Source: Takakia lepidozioides (Eukaryota > Streptophyta > Takakiopsida > Takakiales > Takakiaceae). Taken from it: a DNA stretch of 64,000 nt. Location of the stretch: positions 72,602,001-72,666,000 of the forward strand of contig CM060733.1 in the NCBI GenBank assembly GCA_030704615.1, written 5' to 3'. The notes beneath the pieces were generated by a model. The model was not told the DNA's origin, did not search any database, and saw only the letters and a program-made list of their open reading frames with translations. The translations under genes were made by a program, and so were the position numbers. The first letter of the stretch is position 1. Each line of letters opens with the position of its first letter. Below, piece by piece: positions 22,800 through 33,803 of this stretch.

Positions 22800-25700
22800 T
22801 TGTAATCACAATGTACTGTGATAACATCGTCGATTTCCTAGGCACGATATTATCGACAGGCAGGTCAGCTCCATGTTGCCTTTACATCAACATGGGGGCG
22901 GGAAGGCATCTTATGCTATAGCTCCTCCCCAAACCACTGCGTTTGGAACAACTTACCCGCGAGTAGTTGGAGGGACATCAGTGGCACCGTCCACCGTCTC
23001 GCCGGAGTTTGACAGAGACATCAATTGGAAACACATCAAACAATCATCAAAAGCCTCCAAGCTTAACTTCCTCTAATTGTTGTCCTAATCCTTAGTTATC
23101 ATAATGCAACATAGGCATAGATCTCTTCAGATTCGTGCAGATTCTAGTGCTCAACAACTTCATGAGATATAGACATTTCACATAAGGTTTGTATGAAACG
23201 CCGCAAGCCTTGGTAGCTCGAGTCATACTCTTACAGAGTAGCTTCGTTCCCGCCCTTCACTGACTGAAACGTGTGTGCCTCATGGTGTATTTGAGGGTTT
23301 AATTTTTTCCCCTCCAATAATTCCAATAAAATTCCCAGGGCCATTGTCCCCTGTTATCTTTAAAAAAAAATTTAAAAAAAATGCCCACTTGAGTTTTCGT
23401 CGATAAACATCTATAAAAAGTTAATAAACTGCAAAAAATTCAAATGTCATTAGTAGGAGCATAAGTTGACAAGCTGCCTACAATAGATAAATAACTATTG
23501 ATAATGAGTAAATAACACAGTGAACGTTGTAGGTAGACCTAAGCGGCGTAGAGGTAACGGAACTGGTCGGACGGGAGAAAGAACGGAGTGCGAGTAACTG
23601 GGAAACGGGACAAAAGTGAAAACGGTTACTGGTGCTGCGTGCGAACAGGGCGGGAAGTCCAGCGCAGTGTGACCTGACGTCAGGGCGCCGTTAGTGTGCA
23701 AGCCGTCCGTTCACGCCGTTACTTTTAGGCCCACAGTCCTATACATATTAACTCACGGATCTACTGTGGGGCGGTACGCCCCTGCTTTACTCTGCAGCCG
23801 CCACGTCAGCCCTACCTAGACCTCAAAATCGATTCCTAGGTAGGTCAGCCAACTAAGTCGTCGTGTCAAGTGAACCCTGGTTAGACTTCATCCGTGGATG
23901 AATCATCTATGCATTGTGATTTCTGATTGGAGTAGGATAATTGATGAAAGTGTGGTGGGTGCTAAAGCGTAATTGGATGTTAGCAGGATGTGGGTACAAA
24001 AGGCGAGGATCCCAGTGAGGTGTCAGGATTTTGCTGCAGAGTACAATTCCCGGAACAGGTTATGAGGTGTCAGTCCCTTTTGCTCCAGGTTCCCAAACTG
24101 GTGTTCTGCCAGGTGGCATGGTGCCAGTGTCATTTGAGGTGCCAGGCACGCCAATGTGGATGCAAAGGGACCCTGTGGATGAACAAGTCTGAGGTGTCAG
24201 GATGAAAGATGCTGATTTCAGGGATGTGGCTGAGATGATTTTAGAATGGAAAAAATGCAGTCCAAGATTGTTGGTATGAGGAAAAGCTGTTACCAACCCA
24301 AAAATAAAGGGACACAAAAAGACCGCAACAGTTCGAAAGCAAGGGACAAACAGGGTTGCAAGTCGCAACTTAATTCCAATAACAAGCAAAAGGTCAAAGA
24401 GTTTGAATACAGTCCCAAAACCCATTAATGTGTCTTGGGTCGCAGGGCTCCGCTCCTTATCTTGTCGTACCATCATCTCCCATGTGACTCCCCTCATTTA
24501 ATTAAGACATAACTAACTCACACATCCAATTGGATTTACTGTAGGACGTTAGGACAAGTATTTGCATTTGTCCCCATACTAAAATATACTTGAGGATAAA
24601 TATCCAGCCTGAAAGCCACCAATCAGACAGTGCGGTCAATGGATGATGCGCCCCTTGCAGGATCGCGAGTCCTCCGTTTCCCATGGAGATGCTCCGATTC
24701 GCCATACCCTCCCCCATAACATCATCTGACATCAGCCGCGCTATGCGAGGCAGCATGGCATCATGGAAGCCACGCGACCCATCATCCATCATAACGCGAT
24801 GCCAGCACAGAGGAATGACGACGTCGCTGGACAGTAGTATGGCGTCCCGTTTCACCTGTGTGAAAATCGTCCATTTTGCACTTCTCAAGTGCAAATCGCA
24901 CTTGAAGACCATCAAAATGTGAAAAACTAGAGTTTACACGTTGCACTTTGCACATTCTTCATTCTCTGCAATTTAAATCTATTTTCATCACCCTGTTGTA
25001 TTCCGGGGCGACTCCTTGCCAGTTGCCTGAAAGGTCTCTGGTGCCGTAATGTCAATCGCTGGTGCGTGTTTGCTGGTAACCTTTGCCAGTGGAAAGTCTC
25101 AACATTTACATGCTCTCTAGTGGCATACATGCACATGCCTTACATGAACTACATGATAAGATGATGTTGTATGTATATGTATGTGTGGACAATGTATATA
25201 GAGAGAGATGGTCCATGTTATGACAAGTCCATATCCTCTTACGGCATCATCCCGATCACTGATGATATGATGGTATTGGTGTAGCATCCGCTATCTCTGA
25301 TATATTTTAGTTCTTCTAAACTTGCTATTTATCAATTTACTTTTGAGAAATGGATGTTTTTAAAAAGGAGCAAAGTCTATGTAAATAATATCCATCTTGT
25401 CAAAAATAATTTAATTTTCCTCCTGAAAATATTGATATATGTAACAAAATAATGGATGGTATCATGCTTACTATTTATTGACAAACCCCCTATCTAGTAT
25501 TGTAGAAAGGTCCATGAGAAATGTCCTTTAACGACTGACTATTTTTCTAATAAATCAACAATATTTATGTTTACATTGTTTAGAGCTGCTGAAAACATTG
25601 CTTTGAGTGAATAAGGTAGGGTGCCCTGATATGGTGAGCTGGTCTGGTCATGGTGTGGGGTTGTCTTGATATGGAGCTCTATAGAACACGAGAACCATAG

Positions 25701-27270
25701 GGTTCTCTAAGTTCTCAAATAACCTGGACAGGTCAACTACTACTCCCCTCCAAAATAGGGCACGTAAGTGTTATAAATGGATGAAAACATTATCAATAAA
25801 AGGATTTTTGGATGACATTCTCAAGAACGCATTTTATCATCCAAAGAAATCATTACCGTCCATGCGATGTGTCGCCCGCCTGTTACGAACAAGGACATCT
25901 CAAATTCAAAATTGGTTCTAGAACCTTACAATAGGCACCGCCCAGAGGGTTTGCAAATTTTCCAAATTAGGATACGGAATAGGTCATAATAGAGTGAGAT
26001 GGCATCCAATCAGGATTGGTCCAAGGCCATCTTGCACTACGTTTCCTCCTTTATTCAAACCCTGCCAGTATGTTCTATAAACACATACTATTATTTTTGT
26101 GCTCTCTTTTTCATCCAAATATGTATTATTACTGACTTTCACTTGAATCATAGAACTCCTAACCATGGTACAAAAAAAACTCCTATGGGCTTTGGATTAC
26201 TTTAAAGTAGATATTTTTTAGAATCAAACTATAGCTTTTGTAGGTTTAATGTAGGACAGTCTACTGATTATCTTCAAAATTGATATTATATTTATAATAA
26301 AATAAAATAAAATCCAAAAAAAAAGTTCACAATTAATTACTTTTTTATATGTGGTTAAAGTTTTACTCTATAACTCATCTACAGGTTAAAGTAACAAAGG
26401 TTTAAAATGTAGCCATCCATAATAGGGTGCTCTACCTTACATGAAATAGATATAACACAGGGCAAAGGCAAAGGTAAGTTATTTTGCTTATATCTACGAA
26501 AAGCCCTATTTTTGCAACGTAATGTTATAGGTCCCAAAGTTAGGAATGGTGAAAGATTTTACTAGTTAGTTGATTATATGCTCCTAAATAGAGAATTTAA
26601 ATTATTGTAATGAATACATCTACTGTTTAATGTTTTTTCAAATTTATGATGATAAGATTTAAATGACATGTTGTTTGTTTGGCCATATCTTAGACATATT
26701 AAACCCGTTCAATGCAGTTTTTAAGGGGATAGCCACATGGTTTCAATGCTAACCACATGTGACCTACACCTAAGTTTTTCTATTTAAGTCTCCTACAAAA
26801 AATCTATGGATTTTTCTTAAGTAAACTGGTTTAAATAATATTTTCTTAAATTGAAGAGGGGAAAGAATAATCTCAGACCGTTGGATCTATTCCAATCCAA
26901 CAACTTGTAAATAGTATCTATAACGTTTACTAGAGTTATGTAGCATGTCATTGTTTTTTATCTCTTATATTATTCCCTAAAAATATGTACTATATAATTC
27001 ATTATTATTTTTTGGACATTTGCTATTAGTTTCGTGGGATATCATTTGGATGAATAATACCACATTCTGTTGTAGTGAATCCACTCATTAATCCTAAGGC
27101 AGGGAAGGCTCGCAAACATTCCATGCATTTGTTTATTTCACTTGTGTATTTTTTCACCCATGAAAAGAAACATTCATTATCTATTCACGATGTCATTCAT
27201 CCAGACGTACTTTTTTTTTTAAACTTAAATTCATTCTTTTGAAAAAAAACCTTTTAGCTCCTTACTTAAT
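22800..27270. other. Long AT-rich intergenic stretch without a supported gene
   Basis: From about 25100 to 27270 the sequence is AT-rich with many homopolymer runs and stops in all frames. At 24060-24430 there is a weak coding remnant on the plus strand: FAPGSQTGVLPGGMVPVSFE, then in another frame a Lys-rich stretch QPKNKGTQKDRNSSKARDKQ. It resembles a gag-like fragment but is too short to assign. No RNA gene or array was found. Confidence 0.5.
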
Positions 27271-27539
27271 ACAGTTTGATCTTTCATTTATTTCATTTCG
27301 CGCCGTCTCACCCTCAATACATGGTCATTCATGGTGATGCTTTAAACATCATGTTTGAGCCTGCTAAATCAATTTTGAATGAAGCAATGAGTGAATTATC
27401 CATACACCCAAATAAAACATTCAGAAAAATAATAAAAATCAAATGCAATTTTGCAATGCATGCAATGAGAACTGCACAGGCAAACCCTGGGCGTCGTAGC
27501 ACAGTTAGCTGCAATATCAGGGAGTCGCAATAACAGACC

Positions 27540-27996
27540 CCTTCCCAACAACCCTGCCACGTCATACATGACCCTGCGACGCTGCAGGATCGTAATGGCG
27601 ATGCCCAACGGAACTACCAGCGACGGGATGGGGTCGCAAGCCCACGGCGGCCACGTGGCCCCCTGCTTTTTGGGTTTATATTCCAACCGCGACCGTGAGA
27701 CGTTGCCGGTACGTCGCCGTTCACGACACCGTTGGATGGAGGGGGCGACGACGGGGCGTCGCCCGATGGAGACCCCGCCCTTGGCTGTGGCGATTTCGGG
27801 ACGTTGCGGTTTGGGTGGCTAGATGTCTGCCCTTCACTGATCCCCGGACGTCGAGCGACGCCCCGACGTCGGCCGGACGACGTCCATGCGTCGGTTTTTG
27901 GACTTTTTCCCCCCCCCCCCCCCAAACCCCCATCGATGACATCGTGGCTTCGCAATAGCGTCGCCGCGATGTCGCTAACCCCCCGTTTTCCTGTAG
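27540..27996 (-). mobile_element. CACTA-like transposon terminus (one end only)
   Basis: Read on the minus strand, the segment begins CACTACAGGAAAACGGGGGG at 27996, the CACTA rule of En/Spm elements. A GC-rich subterminal region follows with many CGACG / GCGACG / CGTCG motifs on both strands (27560-27970) and a C run at 27910-27924. I found no matching opposite end, so this is a solo or decayed end. It stops 54 bp before the long inverted repeat at 28051. Confidence 0.55.
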
Positions 27997-28050
27997 TGTC
28001 AGGTGGTCTACTAAGATGTTATGAGGTATTATGGTGTGCTTACCTGGTTT

Positions 28051-28680
28051 GAGAGGTCCAGAGTAATGAGATCAATCGAAATTCGTTCAATAGGCCAACG
28101 GATGGTTGCCCATCCAAATGATTTTTGTTCGTTTTGAGACTTGGGCAATATGTTCAATGTATCATCTGATAGGTCCCAGAGTAATATGAGATCAATCGAA
28201 ATTCGTTGAATGGGCCAATGAGGCGTTCACCTATCATCCAATATTGTTCATTACGAAAGAAATCATGTCATGCGTGCACGGCTATTGCACCCATTGAACG
28301 GATGTGGTTGAAGCCCACCTTTTGCCCGCAGGTGCTTGAATATGTGTGCGGCACATATACGGAGACACAATAGAAGAAAAAATCATTTGTCTTCCCATCG
28401 ACGCACTCACCCCTCAACCAATTTAGAATTTAATTGAATGTAAATGAATTTCAAGCAAATAATTAGCGTTTGATTGGGGGTTTTTGGTAGGTAACGATTT
28501 ATTTTAAGCTCAATTTTATTCTGTGGCTTCAACCCTCGCACTGCTACATCGTTGCAAAAATTTGGATCAAACAAAAATGGGAATATATATATATCTTCGT
28601 TCACTATTGCAGAACTTTCTATGAAGAGTGCATGAAGTAGAAGACAAATCAAGTTTGGAGTGCAAAAGACGGAACAAACT
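28051..28680 (+). repeat. Left arm of the long inverted repeat
   Basis: Starts with one and a half copies of a ~120-bp subunit (GAGATCAATCGAAATTCG, GCCCATCCAAATGATTTTTG, AGACTTGGGC). It continues as unique sequence through ATTGTTCATTACGAAAG, ACCCCTCAACCAATTTAGAA and GAAGTAGAAGACAAATCAAG. The reverse complement is at 39547-40193. The inner edge lies directly after the 3' end of the RING-type gene. Confidence 0.8.
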
Positions 28681-28699
28681 ATGATGTTGTGGCGTGATT

Positions 28700-30984
28700 T
28701 GCACTGCCAATACGGAGAGCCTATCGTGATCTCGTCATCAATGAGGGGCCCAATGAGGTGTGATCAATGGTGGCCAACATCTGCATACTTTCCGACGAAA
28801 ATTGACTTTCTTCCAGACTCTCACGACGTGGTGGAGGTTGATCTTTGGCAAGTGCTCGGGCTGCATGCAAATCGGCAACAATGTCGTCCACATCTGGCAA
28901 CAGAGCCCCCGAAGCACGATAAAAACGGTCTGTCCATAGTCACTTCCATTCCTCTACAACTGCCTTGATGGTACCCTTGGAAGTTTCCAATACCCTCTCG
29001 TGGGCCCGGTCCTTAATCATTGTGTCGTCTCGACGATAAGCCGCCTCGTACGCCTCATTCATTCGGCGTTGACATATTATAGCATCTTCCACTTCGGACA
29101 GCAACAATTGTCTCTCAATCGGTTCTCAGTTATACAATTCGGTCTGTTCCGGCACCCATGGAACTGGTGGGAGCCGGAAAAACCTCGCCCCTCCCAAATT
29201 GCAACAAAACTGCTCTCTCTCCCATCAATTGACAATGTCTCCCGCACGTACCGTTATCTCCCAGTCAGATGTGACCCAGAAATATTGGGGTGATCTAACG
29301 TATTCCGAGTTTGCGGCATGTATGTTATGTATTCCTCTGGGTGCATCCCACAACAAGTTTTTGCCCCAATGCACACAATTGATAAATGTAAATGGGTGCC
29401 CATCCAACGGGAGGTTGTGCTAATTGTATTCAAAACTTGTCGGCATAATATCCTCCAAGCCCATCAACTCATGGAAACGGCGATGGATTGGTGCACGACA
29501 TTCTGGGCAAGCGGCCATCCGCAAACATGTCACGATAAGACACGTGGGATGGAACATATGTCCACATGATCCAAGCACATGACATCCCTCTGGGCCGTAA
29601 GGATTCATGCACATCGAACAAATTGTGCCATCTGATATTCATGACGGCAAAACGCCTCGTGGTATCTCCTCCCTTTCGGCCGTGTTGATATGACTGCTCA
29701 TCCTTGTTGTGGTGTCTCATTCCTCCTCTATCTCCAATTCTCAGTTTATGCTTCAGTTCAATCTCGAAATTTTGTGCTCACATGGACCGAACATACACTC
29801 CACATCTGCCGAATTCGTAAACCCGATGAACATACTTGATGCATGGCGGAGATCGATATACCTTTGCATGTTGTCATAAATGCTATCCACGTTGTGGTTT
29901 AACATACATGCGACACGTTGCAAGGTTGACAGTGCCCGCTCTACCCGTGCTTCTCTGGAGGCCAGGTGGGTCGCCCATTGTACCCAATTCTGTCAATCGC
30001 CATTCAATGGCACCCATGCCCGAATCTCCAATGCTTTTGACGAGCGCCATGCAGTTGTCATGGCAATGTCCCCCTCCCTTGTAACGCGATTGACATCAGA
30101 TATCGGATTGAATGGCGACCCTCGAGCATTCCCCGGTTTCCAATACTGGCTCTATTCATTTTTTCCTTATCTCATCCACAATTTGTTATTCCTCGACCAT
30201 GGTTTCATCGGTCGTATAATCACAGACGTCCGTAATTCCGTGAATGATGCGGTCAATATTGTGATTGGGCATTGTAAACTCCGCGATCATGTCCACGACG
30301 TTCGTTCCAACCTCATTGTGGACAACAGTGCCGTCATTGTTTGGAGGCATGTCTTGAAATCTACCCTCCAACTCGGCTATGCGCAGTCTTTGTCATTCCA
30401 GAAGGTCCTCTAGGGTCCTGATTTGCTGGTCTTTTTCCGCCAGTTGTTCCTCTAACGTTCCAGCCGGATGTTGCACCGGTACCTCGGGCACGCCCAGTAT
30501 CATAGCCTGGGGTGTTCCAAACGTGTCCGGGATGTACTCCAAATCGTATTGCATCATTGCGTTGTCAATTCACTGGACACAACAGTATGACCTCCACGTA
30601 CAACATGGCTGCCAAGGTGTACGAGATTTGGCCCTTTAAGGGAGGTTGACCCCACAATGTGCAATGCACCTCATTCGCCCTATGCTGGAAATGGAAGTTC
30701 GTGCAAAACCTGGAGTCTGCGTAATTGTTTCTGGTTTGCACGTCATGCCTGTGTCTAGGCCACAATCGATTGATGTTGAACCATTTCACGAATTTTTTGC
30801 ATTTCACCATCGGCCACCTTAACTCTTCCGGAAAATCCTCCCAGCCTTCTTCTGCTAGTATGCTAGGGTAATCATATACTTCCCAATTCAAGTCTTGCCT
30901 TGGCCCTTTGATTTTCTTAGGCGGTGGTCCATGTTCATCGGGGTCATCTCTTCCATGACGCTCATTGTCGTGGCCCTCTGCCAT
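28700..30984 (-). pseudogene. RING-H2 / coiled-coil protein of a transposon-type gene, degraded
   Basis: Order from the N-terminus: ATG at 30984, then a charged start with basic GPPPKKIKGPR and a Trp-rich EEGWEDFPEELRW (to about 30566). A coiled coil follows with EEQLAEKDQQIRTLEDLLE (about 30450-30380). A helical block RVERALSTLQRVACMLNHNV lies near 29900. The RING-H2 is at about 29626-29530: CSMC, C-G-H, H-x2-C and CPEC, spacing C-x2-C-x14-C-x-H-x2-H-x2-C-x10-C-x2-C, complete for zinc binding. An aromatic stretch FVNCVHW-like (29395-29230) and a Glu-rich helix (about 29120-28990) follow. RING-H2 proteins usually act as E3 ubiquitin ligases, but that role here is inference. Several frames are joined by shifts, and TGA/TAG codons interrupt it at places fitting C-to-T change. 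Confidence 0.6.
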
Positions 30985-31458
30985 TTTGCAACAATCGGAG
31001 CAACACTAAAAGAGGTTTACTAAAAAGTAACAGACAATTAAATTCTACTCAAGCAAACGTGGAAATGGCTAAGAACTAAACGACAGGTAACCACATGGCG
31101 ATGTGGAAAAAGACAATACTATTGACCCTAAACCCTTAACCTGAAACGGGTTTGGTCTTTCCTTTGTCACAGGGGAGGTGTGTTGTGCTAATCACAACGT
31201 ACATCTTGAAACTGATAAATCTCAGCCTGTTGCCAGAATAGTTCTTAAAAGCTAATTTAGTAGAATGAAATGATCTTGGAAGCCAGAGGAGGGCCTATAG
31301 GAGCATTCTGCAACGACTTCACAGAAATCACAGCAAAAAATATCCCTCACCCAGCCAATGGCCTCCTTCTCTACGTGACTACGTGTCGTGGAATAATTAC
31401 ATGTCACACATACAGAAGTTGTGTGAAGAGGAAGTGAGAGGAGAATGAGCCTCCATTG

Positions 31459-31466
31459 GCTTATAT
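31459..31466 (-). promoter_or_regulatory. TATA box candidate for the RING-type gene
   Basis: On the minus strand GCATATAAGCC, followed by CCAATGG, lies about 60 bp downstream of the first hairpin of the array and about 480 bp upstream of the ATG at 30984. Confidence 0.45.
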
Positions 31467-31526
31467 GCCCCGCCGCCGCCCCCCCCTCTTCATTCCTCGG
31501 GCCACGCGCAGGGCACACCTTCTAGA

Positions 31527-32004
31527 AGCGACCGCCACCTTGGCGGTCGCTCCATTTTTTAAAATAATAATTAAAAGCGACCGCCATTACTTGCGGTCGC
31601 TCCATTTTACAAAAAAAAAATTAAAAAAAAACGACTGCCAGTAATGGCGGTCACTCCATTTCTAAGGGGGAAAACATTATAAAAATATTAAATAAAAATA
31701 AAACGACCGCCAGTAATGGCGTTCGCTGCATTTACAAAAAATAATGCTCCATTTTGCGATTAAAAAAAAAACAAATCGACCGCCAGTACGGTAATGGCGG
31801 TCGCTCCATTTCCAAAAACAAAACAAAAAAACGACCACCAGTAATGGCGGTCGCTCCATTTTTCCAAAAAAAAAAATTAAGCAACCGTCAGTTACCGCGG
31901 TCGCTGCATTTACCAAAAAAATAAACTAAAGTGATCGTTATGGGGATCGCTCCATTCCAAAACATTAAAAAAATAATCAAAAAAATAATGGCGGTCGTTG
32001 CATT
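31527..32004. repeat. Hairpin array A1 (GCGACCGCC / GGCGGTCGC)
   Basis: About eight to nine imperfect dyads at 50-75-bp spacing (about 31527, 31577, 31631, 31703, 31778, 31830, 31880, 31930, 31985). The typical unit is GCGACCGCC, a 3-11-base loop often AGTAAT, then GGCGGTCGCTCCATTT and an A-rich linker. Arms are conserved while loops and linkers vary. Most arm changes are C-to-T or G-to-A. It lies just upstream of the TATA box at 31.46 kb. Confidence 0.85.
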
Positions 32005-32376
32005 AAAATAAAAAATAATGCAGATTTGGAACATTGGCACAATGTTTTTCATTACACCAGCAAATTACCAAACACAAACTAACAATGACGATGCCTTGGC
32101 CAACATTTTGGGTGTTATAAACATGAGCAACATTTTTTATTTCCCAAGACATACACAACACAATACACTACTCCATTGACAAGGAACACACAAGTATTAC
32201 TTCACTACTAATGTAAACATGTCCACAAAAATGTGCTGCTGCATGCCTAAAGTTGTTTGCTTTCAAAATCCTTCTACTGCTTCGACGACGAGACGAAGAA
32301 GATCATAATCTTGATGCTCCGATGGGCAAAAACAAAACTTTTTTTTTGGTCCTCCCCCCCCCCCCCACGAGGAGAA

Positions 32377-32465
32377 TTGAGTGCGTCAACGCACTCAATT
32401 TCTTCATGATCATGATTTCAGGACGATCATGACGATAGGTGCGACCCCGGGTAACCGGCGGGTGG

Positions 32466-32502
<37 letters not shown>

Positions 32503-32660
32503 TTCTCTTCTCTCCCCCCCCCCCCTCCCCCCGGAGAACTGAGTGCATCACACACTCAATTTTTTCTTGATCATGATTTCAGGATGATCATTGACGACAT
32601 CGACGACATCGACGACAGTGTTGTGCAGGTCCGGATTTTCACCCCGGGTACCCGGCTGAT
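32377..32660. repeat. Palindromes B near array A1, in a two-copy ~160-bp repeat
   Basis: Dyads TTGAGTGCGT-CA-ACGCACTCAA (32377-32398, perfect arms) and a decayed one at 32539-32559. Each is followed by TGATCATGATTTCAGGA, GATCAT-GACGA and an ACCCCGGGTA-CCGGC block. Between the copies are a poly(A) run (about 32466-32500) and C runs. Confidence 0.75.
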
Positions 32661-33803
32661 GAGGGTCAGCATTTTTTTTATTGGCGATTATTTGCCATTT
32701 GGCCGCCTGAAAATCCCCTCGGCGAATGAAACAAAGGGAAAAAGTGGTCCAAATAAGGCAATTTTCGCCAAAAACTGGGGGTCTCAAAAAGGTCCTCGTC
32801 TGTGGACCCACGTGGGCAGCACAGATATAGCCATGGCGGGCCCCATGTAGGATGATTTGACGGGCCAGATGAGGAGTGGGTTTAGGATTGTGGGGCCTCC
32901 TCCGTTTCTCAAGGAGATTCTCGTCGCCAGTCTTGCGAGAACTATATGGCTTTCAATTATTTTTGTACTTCACCTTCTATTGCTCATCAACATCCATTTG
33001 ATTCGCAAAATATGACAAGGGTGGAAATACATATAGCCTACCAATTCGAGGAAAATTACCTAGAGTGGGCCACTACCTTACACCCAATATATATAGTCAC
33101 TCCTACCCGTTTTCAAAATCCTTAAAAAAACCCTGGTTAGGATCCGGGTTACCTATCCGCATCCGGACCCGTGCCATCACCAAAAACTCGGACCCTGATC
33201 CGGGTTCATTTTAAAACCGGACCCGGATCCGCCAGCTAGGTCCAGAACCCGTTAAACCTGCTACTCGCGGGCCAGAGTTGGTATAGCCATCTCCTCTAGT
33301 TCACTAGTTGACTTTCTAGAGAGTTCTACTTTCTAGATAGTTCTACTATTGTCGGTGGGTTGAAAAGCAACTCACTAATGGGTGTGGCTGCTGCAAGAGT
33401 ATACTTATAGGAACAGTGACCATATAAGGTTTGGGCTTGGTGAGAGTGGGGCCAGGTGGGATCACGACTTGGGGCTCGTCTTCAAGGTGGAGCGCTTGGG
33501 GCTGGTGGAGGGTGGGACCAGCTGCGTGAAGTGTTTGGGGTGGGAGTGCTTGGGGTTGACGAAGTAGGGCTGGGGGGAATTGGGTCGATCATCGTGCTTC
33601 TAAAGGGAGTCAATATGTCGTGTTTGCCGTGTTTGGAAGTTTTGCCGTTTTCACCCTTTCTTCCAAAATATATGCTTCCACGGTAATAGCCCCCTCTAAA
33701 CCTGTCCTCTCGGTTATAGGACTTGTTTCTCCCTCCTCTAGACCCTAGGCTCACGCTTAGAGGGCAAAGCGTGAGCCGAGCTCCTAGGCTCACGCGGCTA
33801 GGC
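32661..33803. other. Gene-free stretch between the transposon genes
   Basis: No supported ORF. 33125-33260 is full of near-palindromic GGATCCGGGT / ACCCGGATCC phrases. A perfect 11-bp-stem hairpin, GGCTCACGCTT / AAGCGTGAGCC with an 8-nt loop, lies at 33748-33777. It is followed by two direct copies of TAGGCTCACGC. Confidence 0.5.
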
